A stretch of 64,000 nucleotides of DNA from Breznakiella homolactica (lineage in GTDB: Bacteria; Spirochaetota; Spirochaetia; Treponematales; Breznakiellaceae): the NCBI RefSeq assembly GCF_016616095.2, contig NZ_CP067089.2, positions 2,604,001-2,668,000 on the forward strand, written 5' to 3'. The notes beneath the pieces are model-generated. The model was given only the letters and a program-made list of their open reading frames with translations, had not been told where the DNA came from and did not search any database. Each line of letters opens with the position of its first letter. The stretch's first letter is position 1. The translations under genes and the position numbers were made by a program. Shown here piece by piece: positions 36,610-46,451 of this stretch.

Positions 36610-37030
36610 AATTTATGGTTATTATCAAGATGTTATTTTTAACATTTTACTTGGGTGATTTCAGTTTATATTTTGTTTACCGTTACAGCTACACGACGCG
36701 GCTTGAGCGCAACCGGTGCAAACTAAATGTTGTTGAGGGAGTCCTGGGAAGTGCCGGTAGCAAAGCTACCGGGCTGACCTAGCAGCAGCGGAATCGGGTG
36801 CGAGACAAATGTGTCTCTGGATATTTATAAGCGCTGTAATTATACTTCTCATTCTTCCAAGTATGTCCGCTTAGAATGTCCAAGGAACGAGGATGCCTGA
36901 CCGGACGCAGCCAAAGAACCTGCAGGGCGGCGCGGTTTTAACCATTATTTTATGAGCGTCTCTTTCAACACAGGTAAACAATTTTCCGCCACGGATGGCG
37001 GAAAATGATTCTAATACTCTTTGCTGTCTT
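36610..37030. other. Non-coding stretch with hairpins
   Basis: Holds a perfect CCGGTAGC/GCTACCGG hairpin (about 36754-36772) next to GCTGACCTAGC, a block partly repeated near 33660-33695, and a 10-bp hairpin ATTTTCCGCC/GGCGGAAAAT (36981-36990/36997-37006) that may end the lipoprotein transcript. No gene seen. Confidence 0.5.
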
Positions 37031-37426
37031 TTATGGCTCTATCCAAATCCATAATGTTTTTGCCGGCATATAAAAGCCACTATCATACTCTTTATTTGGG
37101 AAATAGCTTACATAAAACCTTACAGAAAGTGTATGTAAGTATGATTCTACAGCATCCGCTTGCTCCTGGCTTTTATCTGACCATACCATATTGAGATCAC
37201 CATCATTATACCAACCAAGATAATTACTGTCGCCGGCCTGTACCAAAATTTCTGAATACTCTGCTTCTGTAATAATACCGGAATCCCCAACTAGAGTTGA
37301 AGGAGGAGTTGATATACTGAGACCCCAAGTTTCAAGAACATTGGTATCAGAATCACCATTATCACAACCAATTAATCCTAAAACCAAAAGCCCAACAAGT
37401 ACCAATAATCCAAATTTAGATTTCAT
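37031..37426 (-). CDS. Small lipoprotein
   Basis: 131 aa from the ATG at 37426 with GGAGGG upstream; a longer frame exists but is not protein-like. Signal peptide with lipobox LIGC. The body is Tyr/Trp/Asp-rich and not recognised. Confidence 0.7.
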   Translation of the reverse strand: MKSKFGLLVLVGLLVLGLIGCDNGDSDTNVLETWGLSISTPPSTLVGDSGIITEAEYSEILVQAGDSNYLGWYNDGDLNMVWSDKSQEQADAVESYLHTLSVRFYVSYFPNKEYDSGFYMPAKTLWIWIEP

Positions 37427-37748
37427 AGAAAACCCTCCAAAAAATATTAAAATCCCATACGAGACTTTATTATTAAAACGCCAATTAAGAACATATGTAG
37501 AATAGGCTCCACCACAGCCCCAAGCTAGGGAGTTCCACTTACTGTTGAATTTTCCGGGGAAACCCCACCACCCGGAAGCGCTCCCCGTTGCGGTCGATCG
37601 TATCGTCCCGAAGGAGAATTTCCAAAAAACCAGTATACCACGGACCTGCGGAAATTGGAAAACAAAAGAAAAAAACATATTGTAGCAGGCGTATTCGGAA
37701 TCCGCATAGCAGTGCCTCGAACCTGCCCGGGAAAGACACCTCGTCCCC

Positions 37749-38067
37749 AGGAACCCGAAGTGGGGGTGGCGTAAGACTTGCCGCCTGCAGCGCCAAGTCT
37801 TTTAGGAGTTTTGCTCTGCAAAACTCCACAGATGGTCCGGCAAGGCTGGAGCCAGGGGGAGCAGCCCTCTTGACTGGGCAGTACCAAGGCGGTTGAGCCA
37901 GGAATCATCTGTGCCGTACTAATATCACCGGGTGTCGCGTATAAAAGGGTATGAGCGACTTTCGAGGCCGCAGGCCGCTGAGGAGCCATATCCTTTTATA
38001 CACGACAGGCCCCGCGGAGCTAATTACACATGGATGATTCCTGGCTTGTCAGACTCGATGCTTCCCC
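37749..38067 (+). repeat. Palindromic element, class 1, copy F
   Basis: Here even the outer arm is copy-specific: AGCCAGGAATCATC (37896-37909) pairs perfectly with 38033-38046, where other copies have AAGCCGGAAAGCACC. Inner arms 37934-37953/37987-38006 pair at 18 of 20. Side hairpin AGACTTG/CAAGTCT (37774-37780/37794-37800) plus an extra perfect 10-bp hairpin (37805-37814/37818-37827). The remaining 37427-37748 shows no gene. Confidence 0.85.
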
Positions 38068-38072
38068 TTATC

Positions 38073-38102
38073 TTGTTAAGAGGCCCCGTAACCCGGTATA
38101 AT
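38073..38102 (+). promoter_or_regulatory. Element-linked promoter of lysS
   Basis: TTGTTA (38073-38078), 18-nt spacer, perfect TATAAT (38097-38102). The -35 begins 5 nt beyond the CCCC end of copy F. The ATG at 38111 follows the -10 by 8 nt. Confidence 0.7.
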
Positions 38103-38110
38103 CCCATACC

Positions 38111-39736
38111 ATGGATTATACGAAGAAAACCCACGACATGCCCCGGAGTGTAAAAAACCCTTCCAACCAGCACTGGGCCGACCAGGCCGCTGAAAAGGTT
38201 ATCCGCGAGAAGGGCGAAAAGGACATATATACCTGCGCTTCGGGGATCACCCCGTCGGGCACCGTGCATATCGGCAATTTCCGGGAAATAATCTCAGTGG
38301 ACCTGGTGGCCCGGGCGCTGCGGGACATGGGAAAACGGGTCCGGTTTATTTATTCCTGGGACGACTACGACGTGTTCCGGAAGGTTCCCAAAAACATGCC
38401 AAACCAGGAGGAACTTGAGAAATACCTCCGTTTCCCCATCACCATGGTTCCCGATCCCTTCGGCGCGGAGGAAAGCTTTGCCCGGCACAATGAGGTTGAA
38501 GTGGAACAGACCCTTCCCAAGGTCGGCATCCATCCGGAATTCATTTACCAGGCCAAGCAGTACCGTTCCTCTAAATACGCCATGGGCATCAGAAAAGCCC
38601 TGGAGCAGAAGGAAGAGCTCAAAACTATTCTCGATAAATTCCGGGACGAGGAACATAAGATCCAGGGTGAATGGTGGCCCATCAGCGTGTTCTGCGACAA
38701 CTGCAACCGGGACGATACGGATATAGATTCCTGGGATAACGAATGGGCCGTGGCCTACCACTGCAATCTCTGCGGCCACAGCGAAACCGTGGACCTCAGG
38801 ACGGCCAAGGCCGTCAAGCTCGGCTGGCGGGTGGACTGGCCCATGCGCTGGGAGCACGAGAAGGTTGATTTTGAACCCGCCGGCAAGGACCACCACAGTC
38901 AGGGCGGTTCCTTTGACACCGCCCGGCATGTGTGCAAGGACGTGTACGAGTGGGACGCGCCGGTAACCTTCCGCTATGATTTTATCGGCACCAAGGGAAC
39001 CCCGGGCAAGATGTCCAGTTCCAAGGGGAACGTCATAAATCTGGATACGATCCTCAGGGTGTACACCCCGGAGGTGACCCGGTTCCTCTTTGCCGGCACC
39101 AGGCCCAACACGGAGTTCACCATTTCCTTTGACCTGGATGTGATAAAAATCTACGAGGATTACGACAAGACCGAACGTATCGCGTGGAAGGTTGAACCCG
39201 CCAAGGATGAGGCGGCCTATGAAAAGACCCGGCGCATCTACGAACTGTCCCAGACCGGTGAGATGCCCGAGAAGATGCCCTACCAGATTCCCTTCCGGCA
39301 CCTGTGCAACCTCATCCAGATTGCCGACGGCGATATCGATAAGACCATCGCCGACCTTGAGGGCATCAGCCACAGCCAGATACCGGCCTTCAGGCAGCGG
39401 TGCGAATGCGCGAAATACTGGGTACAGGAATGCGCCCCCGAGGATTTTAAATTCCAGCTGCGGCCCGCGGGAGAAACCGCGGACTTAAGCGACGCCGAGA
39501 AGGCGGCGGTCCGGAGCCTGCGGGACGAGGTGGTCGGAAAGATCGAAAGCTTCGCCGACGACAAGGCCTGCGCCGAAGCTATCTACAAGGTCGCGGAAAA
39601 CCACAGCATGGACGGGAAAGCCCTGTTCCGCGCGGCGTACCAGGCTTTGGTCGGCAAGGATCAGGGCCCCCGGCTGGCGAACTTCCTGAGATCCATCAGC
39701 AAGGACCGGCTTCTGGGAATCCTCAAAGCGTACTGA
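38111..39736 (+). CDS. lysS: Lysyl-tRNA synthetase, class I
   Basis: 541 aa. HIGH-type signature SGTVHIGNF near residue 45 and KMSKS-type GKMSSSKGN near 300, with the CxxC zinc knots CDNCN and CNLCG. Charges tRNA-Lys. The class I form is typical of spirochaetes and archaea. No ribosome site; probably a leaderless mRNA. Confidence 0.95.
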   Translation: MDYTKKTHDMPRSVKNPSNQHWADQAAEKVIREKGEKDIYTCASGITPSGTVHIGNFREIISVDLVARALRDMGKRVRFIYSWDDYDVFRKVPKNMPNQEELEKYLRFPITMVPDPFGAEESFARHNEVEVEQTLPKVGIHPEFIYQAKQYRSSKYAMGIRKALEQKEELKTILDKFRDEEHKIQGEWWPISVFCDNCNRDDTDIDSWDNEWAVAYHCNLCGHSETVDLRTAKAVKLGWRVDWPMRWEHEKVDFEPAGKDHHSQGGSFDTARHVCKDVYEWDAPVTFRYDFIGTKGTPGKMSSSKGNVINLDTILRVYTPEVTRFLFAGTRPNTEFTISFDLDVIKIYEDYDKTERIAWKVEPAKDEAAYEKTRRIYELSQTGEMPEKMPYQIPFRHLCNLIQIADGDIDKTIADLEGISHSQIPAFRQRCECAKYWVQECAPEDFKFQLRPAGETADLSDAEKAAVRSLRDEVVGKIESFADDKACAEAIYKVAENHSMDGKALFRAAYQALVGKDQGPRLANFLRSISKDRLLGILKAY

Positions 39737-40570
39737 ATGGCAGCGGACCGGCAGGGTTTCACCGAAGGAGAAATCCCCGAACTCTGGAATTTTATTTTCA
39801 ACATTTCCCTGGGGATGCTCCACAACGAAGCGGACGCCGAGGACGCGGCCCAGGAAATCTTCCTCACGGTGTCCCGGAATATCGGCGGCTTCAGGGGCGA
39901 AAGCTCGGTTAAGACCTGGGTGTACCGTATCGCGAAAAACCATCTCCTGGACTTCCGGCAGAAGCGTTTTAAAGACCCCATCAGTTTCGAGATCTTTGAA
40001 GGGGATGTGCGGAACTTCAAACCCTATAACAACGAACTGGGCCTCACCGCCGAAGAAGAGAAGCAGTACATCGAAGAAGTAAAAACCGGATGCACCGCCG
40101 CCATGCTGCAGTGCCTCAGTCCCGAAGACCGCTTCGCCTATATCCTGGGTTCGATCTTTGGGTTAGATTCGGAGACCGCCGCGGACATCTGCGGAATTAC
40201 GGAACCGGCCTTCCGCCAGAAGCTGTCCCGGGCGAGGCGGAAGATCGCGAACTTCATGAATAAAAACTGCGGCCTCCTCAATGAGGAGGCTCCCTGCAAA
40301 TGCGGGAAGCGGCTGCTCATCGCCCTGGAGCGGGGCCGGATTGATCCTGACAGGATCCGGTTTAAGACGGAATCCCGGACCATACGGGACTACCTGGGAG
40401 AACTCAACACCGTCGATACGGTGGCCGCGGTTTTCCGGGACAATCCGTATATTGATAAGAAGGCTCTCTTCCATTCCATGCTGTCGGACGAAAACGCCCC
40501 CTACTCTGAAGGAATAAACTTACTTCAGAAATACATGGGAAAGGAAGCCCACCAGGGCTCCGAGAATTAG
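39737..40570 (+). CDS. ECF-like sigma factor with C-terminal extension
   Basis: 277 aa. Region 2 (WNFIFNISLGMLHNEADAEDAAQEIFLTV.. VKTWVYRIAKNHLLDF) and region 4 (CLSPEDRFAYILGSIFGLDSETAADICGITEPAFRQKLSRARRKI), then about 90 extra residues with a CGLLNEEAPCKCGKR cysteine cluster, possibly a sensory or zinc-binding tail. Begins at the base after the lysS stop, so co-transcribed. Confidence 0.8.
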   Translation: MAADRQGFTEGEIPELWNFIFNISLGMLHNEADAEDAAQEIFLTVSRNIGGFRGESSVKTWVYRIAKNHLLDFRQKRFKDPISFEIFEGDVRNFKPYNNELGLTAEEEKQYIEEVKTGCTAAMLQCLSPEDRFAYILGSIFGLDSETAADICGITEPAFRQKLSRARRKIANFMNKNCGLLNEEAPCKCGKRLLIALERGRIDPDRIRFKTESRTIRDYLGELNTVDTVAAVFRDNPYIDKKALFHSMLSDENAPYSEGINLLQKYMGKEAHQGSEN

Positions 40571-40837
40571 GGTATTCAGCATAATAAACGGAATCCCCTT
40601 TGGGTCAAGCTTGTAAATGAGAAACAGCATAGGCACTATAAAGAGCAGCGCCGTGACCATGCCGTTGAGCCAATGGACGCGCACCAGGCCGATCCTGGGA
40701 ATAAAAAACGCCAGGATGAGCCAGGTGGCAAAGGCCGAAATGCTGAAAAACTTGTCCAGCTTCATGACGATCATGGGGACCGTATCCAGAATGGCCGCGC
40801 CTAATCCGATGGCCAGGGAAATAAAAAACTGCCGCAT
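40520..40837 (-). CDS. Small four-helix membrane protein
   Basis: 105 aa, four hydrophobic segments, not recognised. Convergent with the sigma gene and overlapping its end by 51 bp, a possible antisense overlap. Confidence 0.6.
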   Translation of the reverse strand: MRQFFISLAIGLGAAILDTVPMIVMKLDKFFSISAFATWLILAFFIPRIGLVRVHWLNGMVTALLFIVPMLFLIYKLDPKGIPFIMLNTLILGALVGFLSHVFLK

Positions 40838-41125
40838 AAAAACTCCTAACCGTTGTTGCTTACCCGGGAACTCCCCGGGACTTATTAAACAGTTAGACGG
40901 ATGCAGGTTCTGTTCTGTGACAGGAAAAACGTTTTTTTTCGTAATTTTTTAAGCGGGAATGACCGGGGCTAAATCCGGCCAATACGGGCTTCCTCATGAT
41001 AGCATAAAGAACTAAACACGGAAGGGCAGAATCACCGGCCGATGGTTTCAGCAGTATAGAGGAACGAGTATCCGAGACCATAACCCCTTCATCCGCGGCA
41101 GGGTCCGCAGCATATCCGGGTATGG

Positions 41126-41239
41126 CACAAAAGCATGGCGGGAACAGTCCCTGCGGAATGTCTGCTGGAAAAAATCCCCGTGCCCGGGGATTTTTTCCAG
41201 CAGACGGGCCCCCGGGATTGGTATCTCCATGCTTTTGTG
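41126..41239 (+). repeat. Palindromic element, class 2, copy G
   Basis: Outer arms CACAAAAGCATGG (41126-41138) / complement (41227-41239), perfect 13 bp; inner arms 41160-41180/41185-41205 perfect over 21 bp with a TGCC loop, so the conserved core is missing. The rest of the 40838-41272 gap has no gene. Confidence 0.8.
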
Positions 41240-41272
41240 AGGGAATCTAAGTATACTTCGGTTACCCTGCCG

Positions 41273-43060
41273 CTAGAACCCCTTTGGCACCCGGGAAAAT
41301 ACCTTCCTGATCCGGTCCATATCAAACTTCTCGGAACGATCATAGAAATAGATTCCATTCTTCTCCTGCTCCACATCGGTCAGTTCGGTATAGCAGTACC
41401 CGCAGTTGAACGGAGCGTTGAGCACCGCCTCGGTGAGGCCCTCAAGGCGGGTGTAGAAATCCTCCAGGCTCGTGGGGGAATCCCCGTAGCCCCAGGATAC
41501 GAGGTTCTGGCCGTGCATTGCCGACTGATCCAGCTGGGTTTCCGGGTCCCATTTGATTCCGCCGTACTCATCCATAAGGTAGGGCTGCCCGGTGTACTCC
41601 GGTTCAAAGTCGGGGTAATTCTTAAAGGGCTGCCCCTCGGCGCTAAGTTCCAGTTTTTGCGTAAGCTTGGCCGGATCCTGTTCATAGGAATGGGCGGTCC
41701 ACACATCGGTTACGTAATGGATGTAGCCGCTGGCGTCGTTAACCGGCCGGGAGGGATCGATCATCTTGCACAGCTGGTACGCGTCCCGGTGAACCCGTTT
41801 GTGCACCAGGGGATTGGTGAACTGGTATGTTTCATTGAAGGGGGTCCAGATGAGGATGCTGGGATGGTTGCGGTTCTGGGTGACCAGTTCGGCCCATTCG
41901 GAGAGGAAGTTCCGCGGGGGAAGCCCTTCGGTATTGTAGTCCAGGCCCCAGCTGGGGCTTTCGCTCCAGCAGATATACCCCAGGCGGTCGGCCCAGTAGT
42001 AGTACCGCTGCTCGAACACCTTCTGGTGCAGCCGGGCTCCATTGAACCCCGCGGCGATGCCCAGTTCAATGTCCTTCTTTAAAGCGGCATCGTCCGGCGC
42101 CGTCCACAGTCCGTCGGGATAATAGCCCTGGTCCAGGACCAGCCGCTGGTAGAGAGGCTTATTGTTGAGGAAAATTTTTCCGTCCGCGATATGGACTTTC
42201 CGCATGCCTGCGTAGGACACTACGGAATCAACGGTACGGCTGTCCTTGTCCGCAACGGAGGCGGTCACGTTGTACAGGTACGGATCCTCCGGAGACCAGA
42301 GCCGCGCCCCGGGAATCTCAAGGGCGACGGGCCCTCCGTTGGAAGCCGTTCCGCGCCAGGACGCCGCGGTGCCGCCGCCGGCATCGGTTACGATAAGGGA
42401 CAGAGCATCCCCTTCGGACTGGCCGTAGAATTCCGGGATAACCGTGAGTGTATTGGTATCGATATTCGGGATAAGCTGGAGCTGCCTGACCGCGCCGGGT
42501 TTGACCGCCTCCATCCACACGGTCTGCCAGATACCGGTAATCCTGGTATAAAAACACTTGTAGGACTGGAGATAGGAACTCTGCTTGCCCGACGGGATGG
42601 TTCCGTCCCAGAGATTGCTCGTGACCTTAACCACAAGATCGTGGGTGTTCCCCGGCTGTACAGCCCGGGAAATATCCACGGTAAAACTGCTGCTCCCGCC
42701 GTCATGGAAATCAACCAGTTTTCCGTCAATGAATATTTCCGAATGGTAGAACACCGCCCCGAAATGGAGCAGGATGATCTTATCCGTATATTCCGCGGGA
42801 ATGCTGATCTTCCGGTGGTAGAACATATAGTTGATGATGTCCTTCTCTCCGGTGCCGGACAGTTTGCTTTCCGGCGGATAGGGAACGATTATTTTTTTGT
42901 CAAATCCCGCGCTGTTTTCGTGTTCCGAATAATCACCCTGGGCCGCGAAATACGGCGGCCGCATGACGATTTTATAAGTCCATTCACCGTTGAGGTTGAT
43001 CCAATCCTTCCGCTCAAGCTGGGGCCGGGGATACTCATTCCTGGGCACATGCTGGTCCAT
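41273..43060 (-). CDS. Glycoside hydrolase family 2 (beta-galactosidase/glucuronidase-like)
   Basis: 595 aa: N-terminal jelly-roll sugar-binding domain (to about 190), immunoglobulin-like domain, then the TIM barrel with acid/base Glu in WTPFNETY and nucleophile Glu in MDEYGG. No signal peptide, so it acts on imported oligosaccharide. Last gene of the sulfatase/ABC locus. Confidence 0.85.
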   Translation of the reverse strand: MDQHVPRNEYPRPQLERKDWINLNGEWTYKIVMRPPYFAAQGDYSEHENSAGFDKKIIVPYPPESKLSGTGEKDIINYMFYHRKISIPAEYTDKIILLHFGAVFYHSEIFIDGKLVDFHDGGSSSFTVDISRAVQPGNTHDLVVKVTSNLWDGTIPSGKQSSYLQSYKCFYTRITGIWQTVWMEAVKPGAVRQLQLIPNIDTNTLTVIPEFYGQSEGDALSLIVTDAGGGTAASWRGTASNGGPVALEIPGARLWSPEDPYLYNVTASVADKDSRTVDSVVSYAGMRKVHIADGKIFLNNKPLYQRLVLDQGYYPDGLWTAPDDAALKKDIELGIAAGFNGARLHQKVFEQRYYYWADRLGYICWSESPSWGLDYNTEGLPPRNFLSEWAELVTQNRNHPSILIWTPFNETYQFTNPLVHKRVHRDAYQLCKMIDPSRPVNDASGYIHYVTDVWTAHSYEQDPAKLTQKLELSAEGQPFKNYPDFEPEYTGQPYLMDEYGGIKWDPETQLDQSAMHGQNLVSWGYGDSPTSLEDFYTRLEGLTEAVLNAPFNCGYCYTELTDVEQEKNGIYFYDRSEKFDMDRIRKVFSRVPKGF

Positions 43061-43105
43061 ATACCAATCCTTATAGTTATTCTATAGGGCGGCTAAAAAC
43101 CGCTT

Positions 43106-43951
43106 TTATCCTTTTACCGCTCCGGCTATACCGGAGACGAAATACTTCTGAAGAACAATAAAACAGACCACAATCGGAATGAGGCTCATGGTTCCGGCGG
43201 CGGCCATGCCGGACCAGTCGGTCTCGTTGGCGCCCTGGAATGCCATCATCCCTACCGGCAGGGTCCTGAGGGACGGAGTCCCGAAGGTAAACACCAGGGG
43301 AATCATGAAATTGTTCCACGCCGTCATAAACGTAAGGATGGTAACCGTGGCGGTCACCGGTCCGGTCATGGGCAGCATGATCCGCGAGAACACCGTAAAA
43401 AATCCCGCGCCGTCGATGACCGCCGCCTCCGGCAGGGATTCGGGAAGCTGTTCAAAAAAACCTTTGTACAGCAGGATCGAAGTCACCTGTCCTCCCCCGG
43501 CCATGGCCAGGATGAGCCCGGTCCGGCTGTTGAGGAGCCCCATTTTCTGACTCAGCTCCACCGTGGGAATAATTGTGGTCCCCACGGGTATCAGGAATGT
43601 TGCAATCAGGACCGACAGGATTATTGTCTTCCCTCTGAAATTATACCGGGCCAGAACATACCCTGCCAAGGCGCACCGGATCACCACGATCAGTATGGTA
43701 AAGACCGTGGTAATGACGCTGTTCATAAAGTACCCGCTGAAACCGCCCTTTACCCAGGCCCGCCAGTAATTCTCAAAATGGATACGGTCGGGGATCAGGT
43801 TGAGGCCCTTCTGGAATATTTCCATAGTTGTCTTGAACGAAGCGCTGACCATCCAGAGAAAAGGATAGATCCAGCAGAAACAGAAGAACGCGAAGATAGC
43901 GACCAGGATCCAGATGAGCTGCTTTCTGCTCAGTCTCGTTTGGGAATTCAT
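43106..43951 (-). CDS. Carbohydrate ABC transporter permease (MalG type)
   Basis: 281 aa, six membrane helices, EAA loop as ESLPEAAVIDGAGFFTVFSRIMLP. Pairs with the MalF-type permease just upstream. No ATPase gene is present, so a shared one is presumably used. Confidence 0.88.
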   Translation of the reverse strand: MNSQTRLSRKQLIWILVAIFAFFCFCWIYPFLWMVSASFKTTMEIFQKGLNLIPDRIHFENYWRAWVKGGFSGYFMNSVITTVFTILIVVIRCALAGYVLARYNFRGKTIILSVLIATFLIPVGTTIIPTVELSQKMGLLNSRTGLILAMAGGGQVTSILLYKGFFEQLPESLPEAAVIDGAGFFTVFSRIMLPMTGPVTATVTILTFMTAWNNFMIPLVFTFGTPSLRTLPVGMMAFQGANETDWSGMAAAGTMSLIPIVVCFIVLQKYFVSGIAGAVKG

Positions 43952-43952
43952 G

Positions 43953-44852
43953 TCAGTCCCCCTTCCGGATGATTTTATTCAGGGACAGCTGCACCACGGT
44001 GAGTACGATAAAGAACAAACCGAAGACGGTCGCTGCCGCCGAGGCGTACCCGAGCCGCGGAATGGACGAACTGAAAGCCCAGCGGTATATAAAGATTTCA
44101 ATAACTTCGGTCCTGAAGAAGGGGCCGCCCTTGGTGAGGGTGAGCATCAGGTCGAACACCCGGAGGGCGTCGCTCAGGGTAAGGATCAGGATAATGACGC
44201 CGAAGGGAACCAGCAGCGGCGCGGTGATTTTTGTGAAGGACTTCCAGGCGTTGGCCCCGTCGATCTTCGCGGACTCATACAGTTCCTCGGGGATACTCTG
44301 GAGGCTGGCGATCCAGTAAATCAGGGAAATACCCAGCCACTTCCAGCACCAGATAACGCCGGAGGTAACCAGGGCAGTGTCGGCGTTCCCCAGAAGGAAA
44401 ATATTCTCCTTCATAAGTCCGAGTTTCATAAGGATAATATTGACCGGCCCCTGGGAGGGATCGAAAAACATATTCATAATCGTGCCGATGATGGCACTGG
44501 TGGTTACCACGGGAATAAAAATCATCACCCGGAAAAAGGATTTGAATTTGAACCGGCTCCAGTTTAACAGGAGCGCTATGGCCAGGGAAACGAAAAAGCG
44601 GATCGGCACCACAATAACAAGAAAAAGAAAGGTTACGGAAATACTGTTCCAGAAAAGGCTGTCGGAAAAAAGTTCCCGGTAATTTTCCAATCCGGTAAAG
44701 GTCCCGGAGCTCTGGAATCCGTTCCAGTCCAGCAGGGAATACCAGAAGGTCGCTATCACCGGCCATATCGTATACATACCGTAGAGGATCAGCGTAGGAG
44801 CCAGAAAAAGATATATCCATCCGTAGGGGACTTTTTTTAAGGATTGCCTCAT
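43953..44852 (-). CDS. Carbohydrate ABC transporter permease (MalF type)
   Basis: 299 aa, six helices, EAA loop EELYESAKIDGANAWKSFTKITAPLL. One base before the next permease. Confidence 0.88.
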   Translation of the reverse strand: MRQSLKKVPYGWIYLFLAPTLILYGMYTIWPVIATFWYSLLDWNGFQSSGTFTGLENYRELFSDSLFWNSISVTFLFLVIVVPIRFFVSLAIALLLNWSRFKFKSFFRVMIFIPVVTTSAIIGTIMNMFFDPSQGPVNIILMKLGLMKENIFLLGNADTALVTSGVIWCWKWLGISLIYWIASLQSIPEELYESAKIDGANAWKSFTKITAPLLVPFGVIILILTLSDALRVFDLMLTLTKGGPFFRTEVIEIFIYRWAFSSSIPRLGYASAAATVFGLFFIVLTVVQLSLNKIIRKGD

Positions 44853-44890
44853 CTCCGCCTCCGCCCTATGGTATCCGGCCGCCGGACCGG

Positions 44891-44918
44891 AAAGGCTCCG
44901 GTGTGTTCCGGAGCCTTT
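44891..44918 (-). promoter_or_regulatory. Intercistronic stem-loop
   Basis: Perfect 11-bp stem AAAGGCTCCGG/CCGGAGCCTTT between the binding-protein and permease genes, with no T-run. Such structures commonly keep binding-protein mRNA more abundant than permease mRNA. Confidence 0.65.
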
Positions 44919-44937
44919 ATTTCAATCCAGCAGTAGC

Positions 44938-46377
44938 TTAATACTTATCGCTGGTATAGTTCATACCGTACTGCCAGTTGGGGAATTTCCAGTCATCGAT
45001 CGAAACTTTGACTCCCTGGTCCTGGATCTTCTTGATCGCCCGGTCCCGTTCCCGGGTCATGGCATCGTTGTATTTTACGAGCTCCGCCTTCCAGTCTTTG
45101 ATCGCCCCGGAGTAGTACCCCTGGAGGATTTCCGCGGGATTGGGATGAACCTCCCGCATCTCCGCGTACACCTGGGCGGTGTCGGGATTTTTCAGGATGG
45201 GATGGGGTTCAAAGCCCATGGTACGGCCGAAGATGTCGATTACTTCAACATAGGTGGAATGTACATCCGCCTGCTTAACCGCCGACAGTTTGAGGGGCGG
45301 CTGGTCCATGCGGTTCGCCAGCTGGATGTAGTACTCATCGGAGGTAAGTTCTTTGAGAATATCCGTCGCGGCCTGGACATTGCCGGAGTTGCTTGAGATG
45401 AAGAAGGTTCCTCCCGGAGGCATCCGGTATACGGTGTAGGGAATCCGGTCGTTTTTCCGGGCCGGCTCCGCCACGCCCATCTGGTCGAGGATTGCGGGGA
45501 AATTGCTTTTTACCACCCCGACATTCCAGCTGCCGTCAAAGAGGATCGCCGCTTCGCCGGCGGCCCAGCGTTCCCGGGCGGCGCGCATATCCAGGTTCAC
45601 CGAAACCGGGTGCACACTGCCGTCGTCCTTGAGGCCCGTGAGGAATTCAAACACTTCAAAATACGCGGGGGACGCGAACTGGTATTCGCCGGTTTTCCAG
45701 TCCACTTCCCGGGCGCCGCCGGAGGCGTTGGCCCAGTCCTTAATGGAATCGTTCATCCGGGTGGTAAATGAAATCGGCAGAACCACGCCGTACATTTTGC
45801 CGCCGGACTGCTGGGTTACTTTTTTTGCCAGGTCACGGATTTCGGCAAAGCTCTGGGGCATGGTCCTGTAGCCCGCGTCGGCCACGGGTTTTTTATGGTA
45901 CCAGGTGGCAACGTTGTGGTTGAGGACGTTCATGGTCGGGAAGGAATAGACCTTTCCGCCGAATACCGTAAATCCCTCAAACAGGTTTACCGTGACGTAA
46001 TCCGGGAGATCCTTGAGTTCCAGGGCCATGGGAGAGAACCAGCCTTCCTTCTGCATGGAAGGAACCGTGTTCTGGGGAAAGGTCATGGAGAATACGTCAG
46101 GGCTCTGGTTCGAGCGGAAAGCCAGAAGCAGGGCTTCGCTCTGCTTCGCCGGATCGTACTGGGTGTAATTCACTTTTATTCCGGTCTGCGCGGTGTAGGC
46201 ATCCCATATCTGCTGGTGCAGCGGTGCGATAGGCATAAAGTGGTCCCACCACTCAATGGTATCACTTGCCCGGTTTCCCGCGCCTCCTGCCTGGCCGCCT
46301 TTGTCACCGCCGCCGCCGGCGAAACAGAGAACCGCCGCTGAAAAAAGCAGTACCATTAAAACGGTAAATTTTCTCAT
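44938..46377 (-). CDS. Extracellular sugar-binding protein of ABC importer
   Basis: About 479 aa from the ATG at 46377 (GGAGG 7 nt upstream). Signal peptide (RKFTVLMVLLFSAAVLCFAGGGG), family 1 solute-binding body. Glycine run after the cleavage site. Brings the sulfated or related glycan fragment to the permeases. Confidence 0.87.
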   Translation of the reverse strand: MRKFTVLMVLLFSAAVLCFAGGGGDKGGQAGGAGNRASDTIEWWDHFMPIAPLHQQIWDAYTAQTGIKVNYTQYDPAKQSEALLLAFRSNQSPDVFSMTFPQNTVPSMQKEGWFSPMALELKDLPDYVTVNLFEGFTVFGGKVYSFPTMNVLNHNVATWYHKKPVADAGYRTMPQSFAEIRDLAKKVTQQSGGKMYGVVLPISFTTRMNDSIKDWANASGGAREVDWKTGEYQFASPAYFEVFEFLTGLKDDGSVHPVSVNLDMRAARERWAAGEAAILFDGSWNVGVVKSNFPAILDQMGVAEPARKNDRIPYTVYRMPPGGTFFISSNSGNVQAATDILKELTSDEYYIQLANRMDQPPLKLSAVKQADVHSTYVEVIDIFGRTMGFEPHPILKNPDTAQVYAEMREVHPNPAEILQGYYSGAIKDWKAELVKYNDAMTRERDRAIKKIQDQGVKVSIDDWKFPNWQYGMNYTSDKY

Positions 46378-46451
46378 ACATTCCTCCAAAATTTTTATAC
46401 ACTCTCCAAAACCCGGAACGGCAGGCCGGCCCGGGCTCCATTACTAAAAAA

